Part shown: positions 1 through 6,746 of the stretch, in pieces
How positions within the stretch are numbered: position 1 is the stretch's first letter
Layout: every line of letters starts with the position of its first letter
Source: Syntrophomonas sp. DTU018
GTDB lineage: Bacteria; Bacillota; Syntrophomonadia; Syntrophomonadales; Syntrophomonadaceae
DNA length: 46,073 nucleotides
Reading direction: 5' to 3'
Assembly: GCA_001513155.1 (NCBI GenBank)
Contig: LFSR01000049.1
Location: 1-46,073, forward strand
Translations under genes and position numbers: made by a program
The notes under the pieces: generated by a model
What the model was told of the DNA's origin: nothing
Seen by the model: only the letters and a program-made list of their open reading frames with translations
The model's database searches: none

Positions 1-289
1 TAGCTCAAAGAGTCACTGCCATGACCAGAGGAATTTTACACATAATATTGGACTTGATCTGAGAACGGGGATTTGTGGTTATACGTAAATATTGCTTTTA
101 TTGCCATGTATCGATTTGACACTAATTAACCGCAATAACCTGATAGCATTATCTAGCAGGAATATTGCTTTATTTACAGAATATACCTTAAGATATAATT
201 GGTCAGACCACCAGGACACTTAGCAAGCAGGTAACGTGGCAAGCAAACACTTAGGCCAGCAATTACTGGGAAAAAGAAGGCCGGTATTG
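1..289. other. Left-edge sequence with no recognisable gene
   Basis: No open frame with a ribosome binding site or a recognisable protein family is visible on either strand. The stretch is AT-rich compared with the genes downstream. It may hold the 3' untranslated end of a gene lying outside the window, but nothing in the sequence proves that. Confidence 0.5.
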
Positions 290-600
290 CCATTGCGAGC
301 CCCTGAAAGGGGCGGGCAATCCCTATCTTTATGGTTAACTCACGATGCGAGTTAGAGATCGCCACGTCGCTACGCTCCTCGCGATGACAAGGGAGATAGC
401 GTCCTTGGATCGCCACGTCGCTACGCTCCTCGCGATGACAAGGGAGATAGCGTCCTTGGGTCGCCACGTCGCTGCGCACCTCGCGATAACAAGTAAGATG
501 GCTTCCTTGGATCGCCCGCGTTGCGCTCCTCGTGATGACACATTAGATAGCTTTCAAGATAGTCGCGGAGCAAATATCTTCGCTATGATACACTGAGTGA
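290..600. repeat. 51-bp tandem repeat array of REP-like units
   Basis: Four tandem copies with an exact 51-bp period begin at about 358, 409, 460 and 511. Each starts ATCGCCACGTCGCTACGCTC and continues into CTCGCGATGACA. The first two copies are identical and the last two have diverged. The unit ends (ATCGC and GCGAT) can pair as a hairpin. A related palindromic module with CGAGCCCCTGAAAGGGGC lies at about 296-320. The same modules recur near 16.7, 35.7 and 40.0 kb. Because 51 is a multiple of three, apparent reading frames run through the array, but they have no other sign of coding. Confidence 0.85.
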
Positions 601-736
601 TTTTGGGGATTGCAATGACAATTCGGTGACTGGCTTCAGCAAATTAACGTGGGAAAGAATAAATCCATTTATATATCACTTATCACTGATATAGCTTCGC
701 AGCACAACGTGGAGATGCGGAAATGGGGGATTATGT

Positions 737-1279
737 ATGATAGAGCTTCGTATTAACGGATTTGGTGGGCAGGGTTCGGTTACCCTGGCTCATATGCTGG
801 CCCAGGCTGCCCTGGAAAATGGTGAGCAGGGTCAGGCTTTGCCTTTTTTTGGTGTGGAGCGGCGGGGAGCGCCGGTGCGTGCAGCCGTTCGCATTTCTCC
901 TACTACCATCTATGCCCACAGTCAATGCGAACTGCCCGACTATGTGGTGGTGATGAGCGAGAAACTTACCGAAGCAGCCGTCAATGAAGGCATAAAAGTG
1001 CCGGGTACGGTGATTGTAAACGCTCCCTATGCGGTTACCGTAGGAAACCACACCACCTGGCAGGTGGATGCTGATACCATTGCCCGGGAAGCGGGACTGG
1101 TTTCTGCCGATGGCCTTTTTATCAATGTTCCCCTCTTCGGGGCAGTATGCCGGGTGCTGGACATTCCGGAAAATATCATGAAGCAGACCATTCTTAAGAA
1201 ATGGCCCGGCAGCAAAGGTGAAACAAACCTGCAGGCGGCAGAAAAGGCCTACCACCTGGTAAAGCAGACCAGTAAATGA
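737..1279 (+). CDS. 2-oxoacid:ferredoxin oxidoreductase, gamma subunit
   Basis: A 180-residue protein of the pyruvate/ketoisovalerate oxidoreductase gamma family. The glycine-rich GFGGQGSV motif (residues 8-15) and the VERRGAPVRA stretch are typical. In four-subunit enzymes this subunit helps form the coenzyme A-binding part of the complex, which oxidatively decarboxylates a 2-oxoacid to an acyl-CoA and reduces ferredoxin in the cytoplasm. The ATG at 737 is preferred because GGGGGA lies 6 bases upstream. It is the first gene of a gamma-delta-alpha-beta operon. The sequence alone does not decide between pyruvate, branched-chain and aryl 2-oxoacids, so no porC or vorC symbol is given. Confidence 0.92.
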   Translation: MIELRINGFGGQGSVTLAHMLAQAALENGEQGQALPFFGVERRGAPVRAAVRISPTTIYAHSQCELPDYVVVMSEKLTEAAVNEGIKVPGTVIVNAPYAVTVGNHTTWQVDADTIAREAGLVSADGLFINVPLFGAVCRVLDIPENIMKQTILKKWPGSKGETNLQAAEKAYHLVKQTSK

Positions 1280-1317
1280 CGGATTAATCGTTGAACCAGC
1301 GAAAGGGATGAAAATAG

Positions 1318-1575
1318 ATGAAATCAGTTACCAAAGCCTACCGGCCCATTTCCTGGCCGATGAAAGGTGCAGGCGGCGACACTGGTTCCTGGCGGACTCA
1401 CCGCCCGGTGATTAACATGGAGACCTGCAGCAAATGCCAGATCTGCTGGGTATACTGCCCGGAAGCAGTTATCGACCGCTATGAAATGACCATTGATTAC
1501 CGCTACTGCAAGGGCTGCGGGGTTTGCGCCCTGGAATGCCCCACTGGCGCTATCAGCATGCAGAAGGAGGAGTAG
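1318..1575 (+). CDS. 2-oxoacid:ferredoxin oxidoreductase, delta (ferredoxin-like) subunit
   Basis: An 85-residue subunit with two complete [4Fe-4S] motifs: Cys37/40/43/47 and Cys64/67/70/74, the second and third Cys of each set embedded in a CxxCxxxCP pattern. In the four-subunit enzymes this protein relays electrons from the TPP/Fe-S centre of the beta subunit to external ferredoxin. The N-terminal region of about 30 residues before the first cluster, containing a WPMKGAGGDTG stretch, is typical of delta subunits rather than free ferredoxins. It lies 38 bp after the gamma gene and 4 bp before the alpha gene. Confidence 0.93.
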   Translation: MKSVTKAYRPISWPMKGAGGDTGSWRTHRPVINMETCSKCQICWVYCPEAVIDRYEMTIDYRYCKGCGVCALECPTGAISMQKEE

Positions 1576-1579
1576 CCCC

Positions 1580-2716
1580 ATGAAAGCAGCCCAAGTCATT
1601 ATGGAGACCGGTAACCAGGCCGCTGCTCTGGCGGTAAAATACGCCCGCGTAGACGTGGTGCCCGGCTACCCAATCACCCCCCAGACCAGCATTATGGAGG
1701 CCATAGCCGCCATGGTGGAAAGGGGCGAACTGCATGCCCGTTTTATCCCGGTGGAAGGGGAACACAGCGCCATGGCTGCGGCTGTAGCTGCTTCTGCTGC
1801 CGGAGCCCGGGTTTTTACGGCAACTTCCGCTAACGGTCTATTATACATGCATGAAGTTTTACATATGGCCGCCGGAGGGCGCCTGCCGGTAGTAATGGTC
1901 AACGTGAACCGGGGGATTTTCGCCCCCTGGACCCTGTGGGCGGACCACCAGGACTCCTTTTCCCAGCGGGATACCGGCTGGATGCAATTTCACTGTTCGT
2001 CCAACCAGGAGGTTTTCAACACCATCCTGCAGGCCTACCGGGTGGCCGAACAGATCAACATCCCAATAATGGTGAACTATGATGGTTTTGCCGTATCCCA
2101 TTGCCTGATGCCTCTGACCCTGCCGCCCCAGGAGGATATCGACCGTTTCCTGCCTCCCTATGAGCCGGAATGGCGGCTGGACCCGGCCCATCCCTCTTCG
2201 TTCAGCAATGTGACCAACGCGCCGGAATATGCTCCTTTCCGCCAGATGCTGTCCGAGGACATTTTGGCGGCCATCCCCCTGGTGAAACAGGCAGCCCGGG
2301 AATACCAGGAGATCACCGGCATGTGGGACGGGGACACCATTGATACCTACCGGCTGGAAGATGCGGAAGTAGTAGCCTTTGCCATCAACAGCATGGCAGC
2401 GGAACTAAGGCTGACCATAGATACACTGCGGGACCAGGGCATCAAGGCCGGTCTGTTGCGGCCGCGCCTGGTGGTTCCTTTCCCGGCGGAGGACATCATT
2501 GCCGCCCTGCCGCCCAATGCCCAGGTGATGGTCCTGGACCGCAACTACAACTTTGGCCATCCCGGCGGGATTCTGGCTGCCGAGCTGAAGAGCGCCCTGT
2601 TTGGCCGGCGCAATGATATTACGGTTAAAAACCGGGTAATGGGTATCGGCGGTCTGGATCTTTCCCACCGCTTTATGGCCGCTGAGATTTTAGCTATGAT
2701 GGAGGACAACGCATAA
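1580..2716 (+). CDS. 2-oxoacid:ferredoxin oxidoreductase, alpha subunit
   Basis: A 378-residue alpha subunit. GYPITPQTS at residues 29-37 is the hallmark of the pyrimidine-binding domain of this family, and VEGEHSAMAAAVAASAAGAR follows at about residue 55. The C-terminal part matches the transketolase C-terminal domain (VMVLDRNYNFGHPGG). The open frame extends upstream to 1493, but the ATG at 1580 is the true start. It has an AAGGAGG site 8 bases before it, and it avoids a long overlap with the delta gene. It pairs with the beta subunit encoded next to form the TPP-dependent catalytic core. Confidence 0.93.
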   Translation: MKAAQVIMETGNQAAALAVKYARVDVVPGYPITPQTSIMEAIAAMVERGELHARFIPVEGEHSAMAAAVAASAAGARVFTATSANGLLYMHEVLHMAAGGRLPVVMVNVNRGIFAPWTLWADHQDSFSQRDTGWMQFHCSSNQEVFNTILQAYRVAEQINIPIMVNYDGFAVSHCLMPLTLPPQEDIDRFLPPYEPEWRLDPAHPSSFSNVTNAPEYAPFRQMLSEDILAAIPLVKQAAREYQEITGMWDGDTIDTYRLEDAEVVAFAINSMAAELRLTIDTLRDQGIKAGLLRPRLVVPFPAEDIIAALPPNAQVMVLDRNYNFGHPGGILAAELKSALFGRRNDITVKNRVMGIGGLDLSHRFMAAEILAMMEDNA

Positions 2717-2738
2717 GTCAGAAAGGAATAGATGAGAC

Positions 2739-3677
2739 ATGGCCACCAGTATTAAAAATCTACCGGATAATGAGCAGGTTTTAAGCGGCAACGGCGCCTG
2801 CGGCGGCTGCCCGGCCACCATGGCCCTGCGTATGGTGGGCAAGGCATTGGGCCCCAATGCTATCATGCTGCTGACCCCATCCTGCTCCGTTGCCAGCATG
2901 GGCATGACCCCCAAACTGGGCTATAACTGGCCCTGCATCAATGTTTGCTTTGCCACGGCCGGTTCGTCGGCCTCGGGTATTACCCATGCTTTGGAAATAA
3001 TGCAGGAAAAGGGCCGCCTGAAAGGGGAACTTCCCACCGTATTCTGCTGGGTGGGTGACGGCGGCACTTATGATATAGGTTTTCAGGCTCTTTCGGCTGC
3101 CGCCGAGCGCAACGACAACATGATTTTCTTCTGCTACAACAACGAAGCCTACAGCAACACGGGCGTGCAGCGCAGCGGTGCCACCCCGCGGGGCAGCTTT
3201 ACTACCACCACCCCCAGGGGCAAAAGGCAGCCCAAGAAAAATATGGCCCTTTTGATGCTGGAGCATCATATCCCTTATGTGGCTACTGCTACCGTGGCCT
3301 ATCCGGGTGACCTGTACGACAAAGTGGTCAAGGCCAAAAGCATTGAAGGCCTGAAATACATAGAAATCCTGGCGCCCTGTTACCTGGGCTGGCAGTTCGA
3401 CATGCCGGAAACGGTGCAGATGAGCCGCATGGCGGTACGCTGCGGGGCCTGGCTGCTGTGGGAGGCGGAAAACGGGAAAATCACCTTCAACAATCCGACT
3501 TCAGCAATTATAAGTGGTAAAAAGGCTCCGGAACCGGTGAATGATTACCTGTTCAAACAAGGCCGCTTCAAGCGCCTGCTCCAGGGACCTGATGCTGATG
3601 AGCGCATCGCGGAAATTCAGGGGGACATAGACCGGGAGATCGCTTTTATGCGGGAACGGGCCAAGATTGTCATCTAG
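2739..3677 (+). CDS. 2-oxoacid:ferredoxin oxidoreductase, beta subunit (TPP-binding)
   Basis: A 312-residue beta subunit. The TPP/Mg motif begins GDGGTYDIG at residue 106 and ends at the asparagines of FCYNNEAYSNTG (about 134-135). Cys21 and Cys24 in NGACGGCPA are the first ligands of the [4Fe-4S] cluster near the thiamine. GAAAGGA precedes the ATG. It is the last gene of the operon; the DUF362 gene converges on it 25 bp downstream with no clear intrinsic terminator between. PTVFCWVGDGG and the short C-terminal tail fit the archaeal-type four-subunit enzymes. Substrate is undetermined. Confidence 0.93.
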   Translation: MATSIKNLPDNEQVLSGNGACGGCPATMALRMVGKALGPNAIMLLTPSCSVASMGMTPKLGYNWPCINVCFATAGSSASGITHALEIMQEKGRLKGELPTVFCWVGDGGTYDIGFQALSAAAERNDNMIFFCYNNEAYSNTGVQRSGATPRGSFTTTTPRGKRQPKKNMALLMLEHHIPYVATATVAYPGDLYDKVVKAKSIEGLKYIEILAPCYLGWQFDMPETVQMSRMAVRCGAWLLWEAENGKITFNNPTSAIISGKKAPEPVNDYLFKQGRFKRLLQGPDADERIAEIQGDIDREIAFMRERAKIVI

Positions 3678-3702
3678 TTTTCCTTTAAATATATGGTCTG
3701 TC

Positions 3703-5358
3703 TTAAATGGCCGAGGTAATGATTTTCAACTGGTCCCTCAGTTGCCGCCTCTTTTCCTCCCTGCTCATTGGGGGCAGGGGCCATTCGATATAGTCTTTCT
3801 CCTTATCCTCCGCAGACAGCTGGGGGAGATCAAATATTTTGTCCTCATGGGAGTGGGGACAGTCCACCCAGCGGCCGTTTTTAATATGTTTCCTGCGCAC
3901 GGCTACGGTCTTTATCATGCCGGTTACCAGTTTCAGCAGGTTTTTGTTCCTGAATGACATAATGGGCATGGTTACACCGGCAGCTTTGCACACCACCGCC
4001 ATGCACTTGGCCGGGTCGCAGCAGCCGGGGGCATAATAGTCCGACAGGTGCCTGGCGGGTTCGGCACAGTTGCCCATGGCCATCTTCTTCATGGGAAGGG
4101 CGGCAATGTCTTCTTCGGAATAGGGCCTGCCGTCCCGGTCAAACCACCAGCGCTTGCCGTCAATGACTATGCCCGGCCCCTCTATGATGCACAAGGAAAA
4201 GTCCCGCCTGGCTTTAGATGTGAAGTTGTAGTACTCCAGGCCGCTTTTGGTGGCTGCCAGGCAGCCGCCGGTACAGGCCTGTTCTATCTGCAGGGCCATT
4301 TCCGGAGTGACGGCGTTTACATCCGTGATCTGGGGCACGCCCTGGCCGGTTCGCCCTGCCAGGGCCAGCAGGTTGGGAAAATCCCGCCTGGTTTTCTCAT
4401 CCATCAGGGAAGCTATGGCCGGGCGGAACTTGGTTACCCGCACCTGGCCGATGATCTCTACGTCCGGGTCGTTAAAGCCGCGGCGTACCGCTTCCTGGAT
4501 AAGCTGGTTCTGCTCGGGATCAAAGCCCATCATGTAGGTGGTGATGCGGTCAACTTCCACACTGTTGTTGCCGCAGACGATCATCCCTACCCGTACCGGA
4601 TCCACGGGAGCCGGGGTATTGCCCTCACCGCCGATGATGCCGTCGATGACGGTCAGGTCGGGCTTGAACAGGTAGAGCAGGTCGGCCAGCTTCTTATTGA
4701 TGAGGTAGTTGTGGTTCCTCTCCCGGAGGAAATAGGGTATGGTCCCCATGGCATTCTTGAAGCCCAGGGTGACGCCGGTGTAAAGGTTGGTTTTCATCTT
4801 GGGCACCGAAATGTAGAAGGCTTCGCCCCGCACCACCTGGTCCAGTATCTCGGGCAGGTAGACCTCCTTCATCACCTCGGCCTTGGGGAGCATATAGCGT
4901 ACCACGGGCTGCTGTTCCAGGGGCACCAGCTTGGCCCCGTAAAACCTGGCTATCCGGTCATAACCGGTGATGCGAAAACTAACCGGAGTGGGTATGGGCT
5001 TCCCGGATGACTCCACAATAGATATCCTGTCGGTGTATTGCCGGATATAGCTGACCACCGCTTCAAAAACCCGGGGATCGGTGGTCTCCGGGTAATCCCG
5101 CTCATCAAACCCGCTGTCGTGGTAAACGCAGACCAGATTGGGCTTGATGAGAACATGGCGATTGTTCCGCAATTGCTCGGTAAAGCGGCAGCGTTTATCC
5201 AGCTCGTCCAAAGCCTTATATACCGTATCGCGGATGGCTTTGACATCCTCCCGGTTAAAATAGGCCGGGGTTCCGTAGTTTTTGGGCAAAGCCACAAAAT
5301 CCTTCATATAGTCCATTTCCGGGGCATCCTGGATAACCACATAGCTTTTTGTTTTCAT
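3703..5358 (-). CDS. DUF362 domain-containing protein
   Basis: A 551-residue cytoplasmic protein of the DUF362 family. The family-typical IKPNLVCVYHDSG and ISVPKMKTNLYTGVTLGFKNAMG segments are present. The C-terminal third is Cys-rich (CTGGCLAATKSG, then a run with YAPGCCDPAKCMAVVCKAAG), so metal or Fe-S binding is possible. There is no classical CxxCxxCxxxC ferredoxin motif, although many DUF362 proteins carry one. The start at 5358 is preferred over 5376 because AGGGAGG precedes it. The tetR gene lies 59 bp upstream in the same direction, suggesting one transcript. Function is unknown; several DUF362 proteins neighbour redox enzymes. Confidence 0.8.
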   Translation of the reverse strand: MKTKSYVVIQDAPEMDYMKDFVALPKNYGTPAYFNREDVKAIRDTVYKALDELDKRCRFTEQLRNNRHVLIKPNLVCVYHDSGFDERDYPETTDPRVFEAVVSYIRQYTDRISIVESSGKPIPTPVSFRITGYDRIARFYGAKLVPLEQQPVVRYMLPKAEVMKEVYLPEILDQVVRGEAFYISVPKMKTNLYTGVTLGFKNAMGTIPYFLRERNHNYLINKKLADLLYLFKPDLTVIDGIIGGEGNTPAPVDPVRVGMIVCGNNSVEVDRITTYMMGFDPEQNQLIQEAVRRGFNDPDVEIIGQVRVTKFRPAIASLMDEKTRRDFPNLLALAGRTGQGVPQITDVNAVTPEMALQIEQACTGGCLAATKSGLEYYNFTSKARRDFSLCIIEGPGIVIDGKRWWFDRDGRPYSEEDIAALPMKKMAMGNCAEPARHLSDYYAPGCCDPAKCMAVVCKAAGVTMPIMSFRNKNLLKLVTGMIKTVAVRRKHIKNGRWVDCPHSHEDKIFDLPQLSAEDKEKDYIEWPLPPMSREEKRRQLRDQLKIITSAI

Positions 5359-5417
5359 GGAGGCCTCCCTCAACAACGCTATTTTCCGTATTTACATCCT
5401 GCACTCTCCCCGCTTGA

Positions 5418-6017
5418 TTACCTGGCGGGGCGCAGCATCTCCAGCAGGTTTTCCATCCGGGAGCGTATCTCCCGGGTCAGATCCACCCGGCCCGGGTACA
5501 TGCACCAGTAGGTGGTGATGGTGTACAGCAGCCCCAGAGCCAGTTCGCACATGTATCCCGCGGAAAACTCCCGGGTAAACTCACCCTGCTCCTGCCCTTT
5601 GGCAAAACAGTCATATACGATGGACAACAGGGAAAACTCCCCGTAGTCGTAAAGGCTGTTTTTCGACAGCAGCATGATGGAATAGAAGTTGGCGACAAAC
5701 TCGGTGCCCTTGCGCTCGAAGTAGAGAGCCTGGTAATCCATCACCTGCAGGAAAGCCTGCCGGTACGACTCTTTCGGCAGGGATTCATAGTAGTTCATCA
5801 GGTCCTGGCTTTCTTCCCGGACATACTCTATGAGGATATCCTGCTTGGAGGCGAAATGGTGGTAAAAAGTCCCGCTGGCAATCCCGGCCGCCTTGCAGAT
5901 GTCCACCAGGGTGGTTTGCTCGTAGCCTTTTTCCTTTATTAAGCCCAGGGCGGCCTGGAAAATCTTCTCCCGGGTTTGCCGGCCTTTACTGGTAATACCC
6001 GTTTTGTCGGTACTCAT
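5418..6017 (-). CDS. TetR/AcrR-family transcriptional regulator
   Basis: A 199-residue regulator. The N-terminal helix-turn-helix, about residues 14-60, has the family pattern: TREKIFQAALGLIKEKGYEQ, TTLVDICKAAGIASGTFYHHF. The C-terminal ligand domain is not diagnostic. It sits between two divergent units, its own tetR-DUF362 pair and the aldehyde oxidoreductase operon. The perfect palindrome at 6149-6170 lies in the shared upstream region. By analogy with other TetR proteins it probably represses both units and is released by a small hydrophobic ligand. That role is inferred from position. Confidence 0.9.
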   Translation of the reverse strand: MSTDKTGITSKGRQTREKIFQAALGLIKEKGYEQTTLVDICKAAGIASGTFYHHFASKQDILIEYVREESQDLMNYYESLPKESYRQAFLQVMDYQALYFERKGTEFVANFYSIMLLSKNSLYDYGEFSLLSIVYDCFAKGQEQGEFTREFSAGYMCELALGLLYTITTYWCMYPGRVDLTREIRSRMENLLEMLRPAR

Positions 6018-6111
6018 CGCAGCGTTTCAATCCTTCCTGGAATGTAAAGCCAATATGGTAATGTATCTGCCTTGGCTCATGACCGGGGTACATCCCGGTT
6101 GGGTCCATGCA

Positions 6112-6141
6112 TTGACACTCTGTTCCACTTCATTATACAAT
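6112..6141 (+). promoter_or_regulatory. Sigma-A promoter of the aldehyde oxidoreductase operon
   Basis: TTGACA lies at 6112-6117. A -10 element follows as either TATACA (6134-6139, 16-base spacer) or TACAAT (6136-6141, 18-base spacer). On the opposite strand the same bases read TATAAT (6137-6132), which could serve tetR. The operator palindrome starts 8-10 bases after the -10, so a bound repressor would cover the start site. Confidence 0.7.
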
Positions 6142-6148
6142 AAAAAAC

Positions 6149-6170
6149 AAAACCGAACGCGTTCGGTTTT
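6149..6170. promoter_or_regulatory. Perfect 22-bp palindrome, probable TetR operator
   Basis: Each half reads AAAACCGAACG from the outside to the centre, and all 11 base pairs match without a spacer. The site is between the divergent tetR and aldehyde oxidoreductase promoters. Its length, symmetry and position are those of a TetR-family operator. Confidence 0.75.
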
Positions 6171-6190
6171 CATCAAATAGGGGTGCAAAG

Positions 6191-6478
6191 ATGCACAAAA
6201 CACCTGTCATTCTGCTTTCCCGTTTGGCTACCCTGCTCTGCTGGGCAGCAGCGCTGTATTTAATTGCAGTTCACCATTTCTGGTACCTGCTCCTGGCTAT
6301 ATTGCTGCTGCACGCCGGGGAACTGGTTTGGACCGGTTACAGGCGGGGTATTAAAGCAGGTTACTCCGGAATCTATTCTGTTTTCATGACCCTGTTGTGG
6401 GGATTTACCTGGTGGCTGTACCTGGATATCCCCACAACTGCTGGCAGCACAGGACGAGGTGAAAACCATGAAAGTTAA
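6191..6478 (+). CDS. Small integral membrane protein in aldehyde oxidoreductase operon
   Basis: A 95-residue hydrophobic protein with three likely membrane segments, around residues 8-28, 30-47 and 60-78, and a polar C-terminal tail. I do not recognise a family. An AGGGGTG site 6 bases upstream supports the ATG. It is the first gene after the operator and overlaps the MoaD-like gene by 11 bp, which points to coupled translation. It might anchor the oxidoreductase or its ferredoxin at the membrane, or help move a substrate, but nothing in its residues proves this. Confidence 0.75.
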   Translation: MHKTPVILLSRLATLLCWAAALYLIAVHHFWYLLLAILLLHAGELVWTGYRRGIKAGYSGIYSVFMTLLWGFTWWLYLDIPTTAGSTGRGENHES

Positions 6479-6701
6479 GGTTTACGCACTGCCCTTTCTT
6501 AACGGGGATGCCATAGACGAAATGGGGTTCATGGAGGTCCCCGAGGGGGCCACCCTGCGCTATGTTTATAAAAAGCTGCAGGTGCCGCTGCTTTTGCGGC
6601 CGATTTTGCTCTGCAGTGTCAATTATGAAAAGGCCCGCATGGATCAAGTACTGCAGGATGGGGATGTGATAAGCTTTTTTTTCCCCATCAGCGGGGGATA
6701 A
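6468..6701 (+). CDS. MoaD/ThiS-family sulfur carrier protein
   Basis: A 77-residue ubiquitin-fold sulfur carrier ending in the diagnostic Gly-Gly (FFFPISGG). The C-terminal glycine is adenylated by a ThiF/MoeB enzyme and then carries the sulfur for the dithiolene of molybdopterin or tungstopterin. The frame opens with a GTG at 6459, but the ATG at 6468 has GAGGTG 6 bases upstream and is the better start. It sits directly before an aldehyde oxidoreductase and a few genes before a ThiF/MoeB partner, so it probably serves pterin assembly for that enzyme. Confidence 0.88.
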   Translation: MKVKVYALPFLNGDAIDEMGFMEVPEGATLRYVYKKLQVPLLLRPILLCSVNYEKARMDQVLQDGDVISFFFPISGG

Positions 6702-6746
6702 TAACGGTTTTTAACCGCCAGATGCATTGAAAAGAGGGGAAAGACA

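Noticed and set aside
358-561. Possible CRISPR array
   Set aside because: The repeats are directly tandem with no unique spacers, and no cas gene is present.
345-596. Plus-strand frame with repeats DRHVATLLAMTREIASL, and two minus-strand frames over the same bases
   Set aside because: They exist only because the 51-bp DNA repeat has a period divisible by three; several frames are open at once and there is no ribosome binding site or family match.
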